Origin: Vreelandella populi
GTDB lineage: Bacteria; Pseudomonadota; Gammaproteobacteria; Pseudomonadales; Halomonadaceae
Assembly: GCF_003989825.1 (NCBI RefSeq)
Contig: NZ_RZHE01000015.1
Coordinates: 434,001-498,000 of the forward strand
DNA length: 64,000 nt
Direction: 5' to 3'
Shown here: piece by piece, positions 18,413 through 26,800 of the stretch
How positions within the stretch are numbered: position 1 is the stretch's first letter
Layout of the letters: each line of letters starts with the position of its first letter
The notes under the pieces: generated by a model
What the model saw: only the letters and a program-made list of their open reading frames with translations
The model's database searches: none
Told to the model about the DNA's origin: nothing
Translations under genes and position numbers: made by a program

Positions 18413-19549
18413 ATGACCATCAATCAAGTAAAAAACCCAACCGCAGTAGGTCACTCGAACGTACCCCAAACCCTCGGTTTTCTGCTGTTGGACAACTTCA
18501 CCCTCATCTCGCTGGCGTCAGCGATTGAGCCTTTGCGCATGGCCAACCAGCTGGCTGGCCGCGAGCTTTACCGCTGGTATACCCTGACCCAGGATGGCTC
18601 ACCGGTTCGCGCCAGCGACGGCCTCAATGTGACGCCGGACGCCTCGATCCATGCGCCGCTTTCGCTTGACTGGGTTGTCGTGTGTGGCGGGGTCGCCCCG
18701 CAGCACAGCGTTAGCCGCGAGCACATCCAGTGGTTGCAGGCTCAGTCGCGCCAACTACGACGCCTGGGAGCTATCTGTACCGGTAGCTGGGCGCTGGGTC
18801 AGGCGGGTTTGTTGGACCATTATGAAACCAGCATTCATTGGGAGTGCCTAGCCTCCATTCAAGAGGCTTTCCCGAAAATCGTGCTGACGACGCGGCTGTT
18901 CTCCATCGACCGTGACCGCTTCACGGCCTCAGGCGGCACGGCGCCGCTGGATATGATGCTCAACCTGATCGCCCACGATCATGGCAAGGAGCTCTCAGCG
19001 GGTATTTCTGAAATGTTCGTCTACGAGCGCATGCGCAACGAACAGGATCAGCAGCGCGTGCCGTTAAAACATGTGCTGGGCACGACGCAGCCCAAGCTGC
19101 TGGAAATTGTCGCCCTAATGGAATCCAATCTCGAAGAGCCGCTTGAGCTCGACGAGCTGGCAAGTTACGTCGATGTTTCCCGCCGCCAGCTGGAGCGGCT
19201 GTTCCAGCGGTACCTGCATTGCTCGCCGTCCCGGTACTATCTCAAGCTGCGCCTGGTCAGGGCGCGCCAACTGCTCAAGCAGACACCTCTCTCGATCATC
19301 GAGATCGCCTCGGTATGCGGTTTTGTTTCCACGCCGCACTTTTCCAAGTGCTACCGCGAATGCTTTGGCATCCCCCCGCGCGATGAGCGCCTGGGCATCC
19401 ATACGCGTCAGAAAGCGTCGGAAAAAATACCGCCCCTGCTCAAGCATTGGGGTGCAGAACCTGCCAGCAACGAACCGGCCTCAAGCGCCCTGCTAGCCCT
19501 TGCCTACGCCCAGGGCGAACCCACCTTTGCCAGCGTCCCCCTCGCCTGA
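18413..19549 (+). CDS. gbdR: GlxA-type AraC-family regulator of glycine betaine catabolism
   Basis: The 378-residue protein joins an N-terminal DJ-1/PfpI-like (class I glutamine amidotransferase) domain at about 20-200, with the nucleophile-elbow-like GAICTGSWALGQAG, to a C-terminal AraC DNA-binding domain with two helix-turn-helices (ELASYVDVSRRQLERLFQR and IIEIASVCGFVSTPHFSKCYR, each within 21 residues). In Pseudomonas GbdR senses betaine and dimethylglycine and activates gbc, dgc, sox and related genes. Those genes surround this one, which is why I name it. ATG 18413 has GAGGT seven bases upstream; a GTG at 18395 is less likely. Confidence 0.88.
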   Translation: MTINQVKNPTAVGHSNVPQTLGFLLLDNFTLISLASAIEPLRMANQLAGRELYRWYTLTQDGSPVRASDGLNVTPDASIHAPLSLDWVVVCGGVAPQHSVSREHIQWLQAQSRQLRRLGAICTGSWALGQAGLLDHYETSIHWECLASIQEAFPKIVLTTRLFSIDRDRFTASGGTAPLDMMLNLIAHDHGKELSAGISEMFVYERMRNEQDQQRVPLKHVLGTTQPKLLEIVALMESNLEEPLELDELASYVDVSRRQLERLFQRYLHCSPSRYYLKLRLVRARQLLKQTPLSIIEIASVCGFVSTPHFSKCYRECFGIPPRDERLGIHTRQKASEKIPPLLKHWGAEPASNEPASSALLALAYAQGEPTFASVPLA

Positions 19550-19571
19550 CAGGTTTATCCTCGCTAATTAG

Positions 19572-19600
19572 AGAGCTGCCGTAAGGCGGCTCTTTTTTTG
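19572..19600 (+). terminator. Rho-independent terminator of gbdR
   Basis: Stem AGAGCTGCC / GGCGGCTCT with GTAA tetraloop followed by seven T residues, 22 bases after the gbdR stop. Confidence 0.9.
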
Positions 19601-19745
19601 TACCGCTTTCCTTATCTCTTCGCCAGGCTTCCCACACAGGCATTTCCCGCGATGACGCTTTTGGAATTTCCGTCGTCGTTTCCAAGCGCAGACCGACACC
19701 ACCTCAGCGCTATGCTCCTCACATAAACAATTCCGGAGCCTCGTT

Positions 19746-20723
19746 ATGACCCCTGCTGAATTACACCAAGACGCCATCGTCATAGACGGTCTGATCATCG
19801 CCAAATGGAACCGCGAGCTTCTAGAAGACATGCGCCGGGGCGGCCTGACCGCGGCCAACTGCACCGTCTCGGTCTGGGAGGGGTTCAAGGCAACGGTGGA
19901 TAACATCGTCGCCTCCAACAAGCTGATGGCAGAGTGCAGCGACCTGGTACGCCCGGTGCGCACCACGCGTGATATCACCCGCGCCAAGGAAGAGGGCAAG
20001 ACCGGCATCATCTTCGGCTTCCAGAACGCCCACGCCTTTGAAGACCAGATCGGCTACGTCGAGATCTTTAAGCAGCTCGGCGTGGGCATCGTGCAGATGT
20101 GCTACAACACCCAGAACCTAGTAGGCACCGGCTGCTACGAGCGCGACGGCGGCTTGTCCGGATTTGGCCGCGAGATCGTTTCTGAGATGAACCGCGTGGG
20201 CATGTTGTGCGATCTCTCCCATGTGGGTGCCAAGACGTCTGAAGAAGTCATCCTCGAATCCAAGAAGCCGGTGTGCTACTCCCACTGCCTGCCGTCAGGG
20301 CTTAAGGAGCACCCGCGCAACAAGTCCGACGCGGAGCTCAAGTTCATCGCCGACCACGGCGGCTTTGTCGGCGTGACCATGTTCACCCCGTTTCTCAAGA
20401 AGGGCGTCGACTCCACCATCGACGACTACGTTGAGGCGATCGAGTACATCATGAACATCGTCGGTGAGGACGCCATCGGTATCGGCACCGACTTCACCCA
20501 GGGCCACGACCAGAACTTCTTCGAGTGGCTGACCCACGACAAGGGCTACGCCCGCCGCCTGACCAGCTTCGGCAAGATCATCAACCCGGAGGGCATCCGC
20601 ACTATCGGCGAATTCCCCAACCTGACAGAAGCGCTTTTAAAGCGTGGCCTGAGCGAGTCCCAGGTCAGGAAAATCATGGGCGAGAACTGGGTGCGCACCC
20701 TGAAGGACGTGTGGGGCGAATAA
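19746..20723 (+). CDS. M19 (renal dipeptidase-like) family protein with altered metal site
   Basis: The 325-residue product has the M19 amidohydrolase fold and is related to the dipeptidase encoded beside dgcA in P. aeruginosa (PA5396). Retained metal ligands are His159 in DLSHVG, His180 in CYSHCLP and Asp249 in GIGTDF. The usual N-terminal His-x-Asp is missing (DGLIIAK at 14-20) and the bridging Glu is Gln93 (FGFQNAHA). So a classic two-zinc dipeptidase reaction is doubtful. It heads the likely dipeptidase-DUF5943-dgcA-dgcB-etfA-etfB transcript. A role in betaine or dimethylglycine use is inferred from position only. Confidence 0.85.
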   Translation: MTPAELHQDAIVIDGLIIAKWNRELLEDMRRGGLTAANCTVSVWEGFKATVDNIVASNKLMAECSDLVRPVRTTRDITRAKEEGKTGIIFGFQNAHAFEDQIGYVEIFKQLGVGIVQMCYNTQNLVGTGCYERDGGLSGFGREIVSEMNRVGMLCDLSHVGAKTSEEVILESKKPVCYSHCLPSGLKEHPRNKSDAELKFIADHGGFVGVTMFTPFLKKGVDSTIDDYVEAIEYIMNIVGEDAIGIGTDFTQGHDQNFFEWLTHDKGYARRLTSFGKIINPEGIRTIGEFPNLTEALLKRGLSESQVRKIMGENWVRTLKDVWGE

Positions 20724-20804
20724 GCTCGATACCCCGACGATTTTTAACCACCTGTTTTTTTTAGAATTTATTTTTGAACAACTATAAGTGCAAGGAATAC
20801 GACC

Positions 20805-21338
20805 GTGACCACGACCGCCCCCGAACTCCCGATTGAAGTCGACAGCGAAACCGGTATCTGGACGAGCGATGCCCTACCGATGCTGTACGTTCCGCGCCAC
20901 TTCTTCATCAATAACCACGTCGCCATTGAAGAGGCGCTGGGTGCTGAAAAATATGCCGAAATTCTCTACCACGCCGGCTACAAGAGCGCCTGGCACTGGT
21001 GCGAGAAAGAGGCCGAGCTCCACGGCCTGGAAGGCGTAGACGTGTTCGAGCACTACATGAAGCGCCTCTCCCAGCGCGGCTGGGGCATCTTCATCACCGA
21101 AGACATCGACCTGGATGCTGGCACCGCCCGCGTGCGCCTCGAACACAGCGCGTTTGTCTATCAGATGGGCAAGGTGAACCGCAAGATCGAGTACATGTTC
21201 ACCGGCTGGTTCGCCGGGGCCATGGACCAGATTCTGGCGGCGCGGGGAAGCGAGATGCGCACGGTCGCCGAGCAGACCCAAAGCGGCGCCGAAGAAGGCT
21301 GTGAGTACGGCCTGTTTGTTGTCACGCCCGAGAACTGA
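20805..21338 (+). CDS. DUF5943 / V4R-like protein of the dimethylglycine operon
   Basis: A 177-residue soluble protein without signal peptide or membrane segment, corresponding in position to PA5397 of P. aeruginosa. The second half reads like a V4R (4-vinyl reductase) small-molecule-binding domain: YMFTGWFAGAMDQIL followed by EQTQSGAEEGCEYGLFVV, i.e. the helix, Glu and Cys positions of that fold. No function is known to me. GTG start at 20805 with AAGGA nine to ten bases upstream. It lies 81 bases after the M19-like gene and 11 bases before dgcA, so co-expression is very likely. Confidence 0.8.
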   Translation: MTTTAPELPIEVDSETGIWTSDALPMLYVPRHFFINNHVAIEEALGAEKYAEILYHAGYKSAWHWCEKEAELHGLEGVDVFEHYMKRLSQRGWGIFITEDIDLDAGTARVRLEHSAFVYQMGKVNRKIEYMFTGWFAGAMDQILAARGSEMRTVAEQTQSGAEEGCEYGLFVVTPEN

Positions 21339-21349
21339 GGATCGTCGCC

Positions 21350-23422
21350 ATGGCATTCGAGGCACTGTTCAAGCCGATCCAGATCGGCAGCCAGACCATT
21401 CGTAACCGTGTGGTCAGTACGGCTCACGCCGAGGTCTACGCTACCGACGGTGGCATGACCACGGACCGCTACGTCAAATACTACGAAGAGAAAGCCAAGG
21501 GCGGCTGTGGCTTGTGCATCTGTGGCGGCTCGTCGATCGTTTCCATCGACAGCCCCCAAGGCTGGTGGAGCTCGGTCAACCTCTCGACCGACCGCATCAT
21601 CCCGCACTTTCAGAATTTGGCCGACGCCGTGCACAAGCACGGTGGCAAGATCATGATCCAGATCACCCATATGGGCCGTCGCTCGCGCTGGGATGGCTAC
21701 GACTGGTCGACGCTGGTTTCGCCGTCGGGCATCCGCGAGCCGGTTCACCGTTCGACCTGCAAGACCATCGAGGTCGAAGAGATTCACCGCATCATCTACG
21801 ACTTCACCCAGGCCGCACGCCGGGCGAAGGAAGGCGGCCTGGACGGCGTCGAGCTCTCCGCCGTGCACCAGCATTTGATCGACCAGTTCTGGAGCCCGCG
21901 GGTCAACAAGCGTACCGACGAATGGGGTGGCAGCTTTGAGAACCGCATGCGCTTTGGCATGGAGGTGCTCAAGGCCGTACGCGCCGAGGTGGGCGACGAT
22001 TTCGTGGTGGGCATGCGCATCACCGGCGACGAGTTCCACCCAGACGGCCTGACCCACGAGGACATGAAGCAGATCGCCGCGTATTACGATGCCACTGGCA
22101 TGGTTGATTATTTCGGGGTGGTGGGCTCGGGCTGCGATACCCACAATACGCTCGCCAACGTCATTCCCAACATGTCATTTCCGCCGGAGCCCTTCCTGCA
22201 CCTAGCCTCCGGCATCAAGGAAGTGGTCAACGTTCCAGTCATTCACGCCCAGAACATCAAGGACCCCAACCAGGCACAGCGTATTCTGGAAGGCGGCTAC
22301 GTGGACCTGGTCGGCATGACCCGCGCCCACATCGCCGACCCGCACCTGATCGCCAAGATCAAGATGGGCCAGATCGATCAGATCAAGCAATGCGTGGGTG
22401 CCAACTACTGCATCGATCGCCAGTATCAGGGCCTCGACGTGCTGTGCATCCAGAACGCCGCAACCTCACGCGAGTACATGGGCCTGCCGCACATCATCGA
22501 GAAGAGCGAAGGCCCCAAACGCAAGGTGGTCGTCGTGGGCGGTGGCCCGGCGGGTATGGAAGCGGCGCGGGTATGCGCCGAGCGTGGCCACGACGTGACG
22601 CTTTTCGAAGCCAACGAGCAGATCGGCGGCCAGATCACCATCGCATCCAAAGCGCCCCAACGTGACCAGATTGCCGGTATCACACGCTGGTATCAGCTTG
22701 AGCTCAACCGTCTTGAGGTGGATCAGCGCCTGGGCACCAGGGCCGATGAGGCAACCATCCAGGACCTGCGCCCGGATGTGGTGATTCTGGCCACCGGCGG
22801 GCAACCGTTCCTTTCGCAGGTGCCGGAATGGGGTTACGACAGCGATAAAGACAAGAGCCTTGTGGTCAGTACCTGGGACATTCTCAACGGTACGGTGGCG
22901 CCAGGCAAAAACGTGCTGATCTTTGACACCATCTGCGAGTTTTCCGGCGTTTCCGCGGCGGACTACCTGGCCGACAAGGGATCAAAAGTCGAGATCGTTA
23001 CCGACGATATCAAGCCAGGTGCGGCGGTAGGGGGCACGACCTTCCCCACTTACTACCGCAGCCTGTACGACAAAGAAGTCATCATGACCTCGGATCTCGC
23101 GCTGCATAAGGTCTACCGCGAAGGCGATTCGCTAGTCGCAGTGCTCGAAAACGAGTACACCGGCGCGCTGGAGGAGCGAGTGGTGGATCAGGTGGTGGTT
23201 GAAAACGGCGTTCGCCCGGATGAAGCGCTCTATTACAGCCTCAAGGAGCAGTCGCGTAACAAAGGCCAGATGGATCTCGAAGCGCTCTACGCGATCAAGC
23301 CCCAGCCCTGCCTACAAGAGACCGGCGATGGCTTCGCGCTGTTCCGTCTGGGTGACTGCACGGCGCCACGCAACACGCATGCGGCCATCTACGATGCGCT
23401 GCGGCTTTGCAAGGACTTCTGA
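21350..23422 (+). CDS. dgcA: Dimethylglycine demethylase subunit DgcA
   Basis: The 690-residue protein has the trimethylamine dehydrogenase layout: an FMN-binding TIM barrel (1 to about 340), a short Fe-S region, then FAD/NAD-type Rossmann domains (VVVVGGGPAGMEAARV near 388). The Fe-S region has Cys348, Cys354 and Cys366, but the position of the expected second cysteine (C-x2-C) is Ala351. DgcA with DgcB oxidatively removes a methyl group from dimethylglycine to give sarcosine and passes electrons on. It starts 11 bases after the DUF5943 gene and is followed by a large hairpin before dgcB. Confidence 0.93.
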   Translation: MAFEALFKPIQIGSQTIRNRVVSTAHAEVYATDGGMTTDRYVKYYEEKAKGGCGLCICGGSSIVSIDSPQGWWSSVNLSTDRIIPHFQNLADAVHKHGGKIMIQITHMGRRSRWDGYDWSTLVSPSGIREPVHRSTCKTIEVEEIHRIIYDFTQAARRAKEGGLDGVELSAVHQHLIDQFWSPRVNKRTDEWGGSFENRMRFGMEVLKAVRAEVGDDFVVGMRITGDEFHPDGLTHEDMKQIAAYYDATGMVDYFGVVGSGCDTHNTLANVIPNMSFPPEPFLHLASGIKEVVNVPVIHAQNIKDPNQAQRILEGGYVDLVGMTRAHIADPHLIAKIKMGQIDQIKQCVGANYCIDRQYQGLDVLCIQNAATSREYMGLPHIIEKSEGPKRKVVVVGGGPAGMEAARVCAERGHDVTLFEANEQIGGQITIASKAPQRDQIAGITRWYQLELNRLEVDQRLGTRADEATIQDLRPDVVILATGGQPFLSQVPEWGYDSDKDKSLVVSTWDILNGTVAPGKNVLIFDTICEFSGVSAADYLADKGSKVEIVTDDIKPGAAVGGTTFPTYYRSLYDKEVIMTSDLALHKVYREGDSLVAVLENEYTGALEERVVDQVVVENGVRPDEALYYSLKEQSRNKGQMDLEALYAIKPQPCLQETGDGFALFRLGDCTAPRNTHAAIYDALRLCKDF

Positions 23423-23440
23423 CAATAACGCTGTAAGCTG

Positions 23441-23470
23441 AACGTCATGGGCCGCACGGCTCATGACGTT
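23441..23470 (+). other. Intercistronic hairpin between dgcA and dgcB
   Basis: AACGTCATG (23441-23449) and CATGACGTT (23462-23470) pair, extended inward by one G-T wobble and GCC/GGC around a GCAC loop, a 13-bp stem. Only a short TT follows, so it is either a leaky terminator or an mRNA stability element that sets the dgcA to dgcB ratio. Confidence 0.65.
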
Positions 23471-23504
23471 TTGTACTTACGGTGTCTCTGAGAGGAGAGA
23501 CGCC

Positions 23505-25526
23505 ATGCTTGATACCCTTCTGCCGATTCTGCTGTTTTCTGCGCTCGCGCTTGCCGCCATCGGTGCCGTGCGCCGGGTGCGCCTGTGGCGCCAGGGGCGC
23601 CCCTCTTCCGTTCCCGTAATCAAAGGGTTGATGCAGGTACCCAGACGCTACCTGGTCGACCTGCACCACGTCGTCGAGCGGGACAAGTACATTTCACACA
23701 CCCACGTGGCCACTGCCGGCGGCTTTGTGCTGGCCGCGTTACTGGCTATCGTGGTTCACGGCTTTGGCCTGAACAGCACGATTCTTGCCTGGGTGCTTCT
23801 GGCCGCCACCATCAGCATGTTCATAGGCAGCCTGCTGGTCGCCAAACGGCGCAGCCCGCCGCCCTCACGGCTCTCCAAGGGCCCGTGGATGCGCCTGCCC
23901 AAGAGCCTAATGGCCTTCTCGATCGGCATGTTCGTGGTGACACTGCCCACCGCCGGGATCCTGCCGGAAGGCATTCTCCAGAGTGGCGTGGGCTGGATCG
24001 CCGCGTTCGTGCTGGCGGCCATCATCGTCTGGGGGCTTGGCGAGATGTTCTTCGGCATGACCTGGGGCGGGCCGATGAAGCACGCCTTCGCCGGCGCCCT
24101 GCACCTCGCTTTTCACCGCCGCCCCGAGCGCTTTTCCGACGGCACGGGCGGTGAGCATCGCTCCACCGGCCTGAAAGCGCTGGCGCTTGACGACGACAGC
24201 GCCAAGCTCGGCGTGGAAAAGCCCGCTGACTTCACCTGGAACCAGTTGCTGGGTTTTGACGCCTGCGTACAGTGCGGTCGCTGCGAAGCCATGTGCCCGG
24301 CCTTTGCCGCTGGCCAGCCGCTCAACCCGAAAAAACTGATTCAGGACATGGTGGTCGGCATGGCTGGCGGCAGCGATGCCCACTACTACGGCTCGCCCTA
24401 CCCCGGCAAGCCGGTGGGCGAGCATGCTGGTACGCCCCACGGGCCGATTGTGAATCGTGCGGGCGGCGCGCTGGTAGATGCCGAAACGCTGTGGTCGTGC
24501 ACCACTTGCCGCGCCTGCGTTGAAGAGTGCCCGATGATGATCGAGCACGTCGATGCCATCGTTGACATGCGCCGTTTCCTGACGCTTGAGCACGGCAACA
24601 CGCCCAACAAGGGCGCCGAAGTGCTGGATAACCTGATTGCCACGGACAACCCGGGCGGCTTTGATCCTGACTCGCGCCTGCACTGGGCAGCGGACTTGAA
24701 CCTGCCTTTAATGGCGGACAAGCGCGAGGCGGATGTGTTGTTATGGCTGGGCGACGGCGTCTTCGACATGCGCAACCAGCGCACCCTGCGCGCCTTTATT
24801 AGCGTGCTGCGCGCCGCTAACGTCGACTTTGCCGTGCTGGGTACCGAGGAGCGCGACAGCGGCGACGTGGCCCGGCGCCTGGGTGATGAAGCCACCTTCC
24901 AGAGCCTGGCCAAACGCAATATCAGAACGCTCAGCCATTACCGCTTTTCGCGCATCGTCACCTGCGACCCGCACAGCTTCCACGTGCTGAAAAACGAGTA
25001 CGGCGAGCTTGGAACGCCGGAGGCGCCCGCCGACTACCATGTGCAGCACCACAGTACCTATATCAACGAGCTGGTGGTCGCCGGTAAGCTCACCTTCAAG
25101 GCCTGGAAAGGCGGCAGCGTAACCTACCACGACCCCTGTTATCTCGGCCGCTACAACGGTGAATATGAAGCGCCACGGGACGTGCTCCGTGCACTCGGCA
25201 TCGAAGTAAAAGAGATGGTCCGCTCCGGCTATCGCTCGCGCTGCTGCGGCGGTGGCGGCGGCGCGCCGATTACCGATATCCCTGGTAAGCAGCGGATTCC
25301 CGATATGCGTATGGAAGATGTTCGCGAAACCGGTGCTGACCTGGTCGCGGTGGGCTGCCCGCAGTGTACCGCCATGCTCGAAGGCGTGGTGGAACCCCGC
25401 GCCGATATCAAGGATATCGCCGAACTGGTCGCCGATGCTTTGATCATCAAAATGCCTGACGAAAAGGCGACCCAAAGCAAGGCGGCTCCAACCGTGTCGC
25501 GTACCGCCGAGGAGGTAATGCCATGA
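23505..25526 (+). CDS. dgcB: Dimethylglycine demethylase subunit DgcB (Fe-S electron transfer)
   Basis: From ATG 23505 (AGAGGAG upstream) the product has 673 residues. It has N-terminal membrane segments (about 1-20, 68-120, 140-190), two 4Fe-4S ferredoxin motifs (Cys254/257/260/264 and Cys332/335/338/342) and a C-terminal heterodisulfide-reductase-like CCG region (HDPCYLGRY, RCCGGGGGAP, GCPQCTAM). This fits a membrane-bound electron carrier from DgcA to the quinone pool or to ETF. An earlier in-frame start would add 14 residues with no membrane logic. The stop overlaps the etfA start (ATGA). Confidence 0.92.
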   Translation: MLDTLLPILLFSALALAAIGAVRRVRLWRQGRPSSVPVIKGLMQVPRRYLVDLHHVVERDKYISHTHVATAGGFVLAALLAIVVHGFGLNSTILAWVLLAATISMFIGSLLVAKRRSPPPSRLSKGPWMRLPKSLMAFSIGMFVVTLPTAGILPEGILQSGVGWIAAFVLAAIIVWGLGEMFFGMTWGGPMKHAFAGALHLAFHRRPERFSDGTGGEHRSTGLKALALDDDSAKLGVEKPADFTWNQLLGFDACVQCGRCEAMCPAFAAGQPLNPKKLIQDMVVGMAGGSDAHYYGSPYPGKPVGEHAGTPHGPIVNRAGGALVDAETLWSCTTCRACVEECPMMIEHVDAIVDMRRFLTLEHGNTPNKGAEVLDNLIATDNPGGFDPDSRLHWAADLNLPLMADKREADVLLWLGDGVFDMRNQRTLRAFISVLRAANVDFAVLGTEERDSGDVARRLGDEATFQSLAKRNIRTLSHYRFSRIVTCDPHSFHVLKNEYGELGTPEAPADYHVQHHSTYINELVVAGKLTFKAWKGGSVTYHDPCYLGRYNGEYEAPRDVLRALGIEVKEMVRSGYRSRCCGGGGGAPITDIPGKQRIPDMRMEDVRETGADLVAVGCPQCTAMLEGVVEPRADIKDIAELVADALIIKMPDEKATQSKAAPTVSRTAEEVMP

Positions 25527-26800
25527 GCGAACTTGTTCGTCGTGACCCGCGAAAAGAGTGGATCGCCCGCAACCGCCTGCACCCACAGCACCTTGAAGTG
25601 CTGGCCGAACTAGGTGGTGGCGCGGTGGCCAATGAATGGATGGGGCCTAACGGCGTAATGCGCCGCAACCCGCATGCGGTCGGTTTTATAGGTCCCAACG
25701 GCATTCGGCGTATTGATCGTAGCGGCGCCCAGCAGGCAGCTCAGGCTCCGGGACGCAGCGTTGAAGCCAAGGATGCACGGCGACACGTGGCTATCGATAC
25801 GCCAGCATTTATGATCGCGGTGGTGCCGGATATGGCTGGTGGGCGTCTTTCATCCCATGATCGCGATTTACTTGGACTTGCTCGCCAGTTGGCCGACGCT
25901 GATCCGGCCCAGCCAGGCGCCGTGCTGGCGATCGTCTTTGGCGAACATAAAGAAACCACCTTTGGCGAGGCAGGCATTGACCGGTTAATGCACTTGGAGG
26001 GCGAGCGCTTCTCGGGCTATCTGCCGGAGCTTAGCGTCGCTACCCTGCAGGGCGTGGATCGTGAAATGGCGCCCCGCTACTGGCTGCTGCCCGACTCCAA
26101 CGTCGGCGGCGAGCTAGGCCGGCGCCTCGCCGCGCGACTTGGCGAGCGCCCGGCCGCTCAGGTCTGGCAGGTCGAGGCAGATGCTGAAAGCGCGACCGGC
26201 TGGCGCTGTACCGCACGCGGCGCGGCGGGTAGAAATGATATTAGCCGCACTCTGCCCCGTATCGTATTGGCCCTGGCCGAGTGCGCCGACCCGGTCAGCG
26301 AAACCCGCCACGCGGCTGAGCCGATCAAGCTTTCAAATGGGCTTCCCGATGTGCTCGGACGTATTGAGGACATGGGCGAAGTGGCGGTTGACCCGGCCAG
26401 CGTATCGCTCGCTGAAGCTGAATTTATCCTCTCGGCAGGTAACGGCGTCAAAGATTGGGACAGCTATCACTACGCCGCCGACGTGCTCGGCGCCACAAAG
26501 GGGGCATCGCGGGTGGCGGTGGACGACGGCTACATGCCCCGTGACCGCCAGGTGGGTGCCACCGGCACCTGGGTCTCTGCCCGGGTCTACGTGGCGGTGG
26601 GAATCTCCGGCGCCATTCAACACCTGCAGGGCATTCAGAGCTGCGACAAGGTGGTGGCCATCAACCTCGACGAAGGCTGCGACATGGTCAAGCGCGCCGA
26701 TCTTGCCGTGATCGGTGATGCCAGTGCGGTGCTTGCTGCATTGGTGAAACGCGTCGAGCAGTACCGCTTTGAGCAGCAGGAGAATCGCGATGCCGCATAA
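25523..26800 (+). CDS. etfA: Electron transfer flavoprotein alpha subunit of the dgc operon
   Basis: The 425-residue protein has the ETF alpha C-terminal FAD domain: AVDDGYMPRDRQVGATG, VYVAVGISGAIQHLQG and VVAINLDE, with the FAD-binding Gln-Val-Gly, Ser-Gly and Asn residues of the family. It is about 100 residues longer than housekeeping EtfA because of an N-terminal extension with a short Gly/Pro/Asn-rich section (MGPNGVMRRNPHAVGFIGPN). This extended type is found with dgcAB in Pseudomonas. It presumably takes electrons from dimethylglycine (and sarcosine) oxidation to ETF:quinone reductase. Confidence 0.92.
   Translation: MSELVRRDPRKEWIARNRLHPQHLEVLAELGGGAVANEWMGPNGVMRRNPHAVGFIGPNGIRRIDRSGAQQAAQAPGRSVEAKDARRHVAIDTPAFMIAVVPDMAGGRLSSHDRDLLGLARQLADADPAQPGAVLAIVFGEHKETTFGEAGIDRLMHLEGERFSGYLPELSVATLQGVDREMAPRYWLLPDSNVGGELGRRLAARLGERPAAQVWQVEADAESATGWRCTARGAAGRNDISRTLPRIVLALAECADPVSETRHAAEPIKLSNGLPDVLGRIEDMGEVAVDPASVSLAEAEFILSAGNGVKDWDSYHYAADVLGATKGASRVAVDDGYMPRDRQVGATGTWVSARVYVAVGISGAIQHLQGIQSCDKVVAINLDEGCDMVKRADLAVIGDASAVLAALVKRVEQYRFEQQENRDAA

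Noticed and set aside
21161-22144. A 327-codon frame antisense to the DUF5943 gene and dgcA
   Set aside because: Same reason: a shadow frame, His/Val-rich composition with no recognisable domain.
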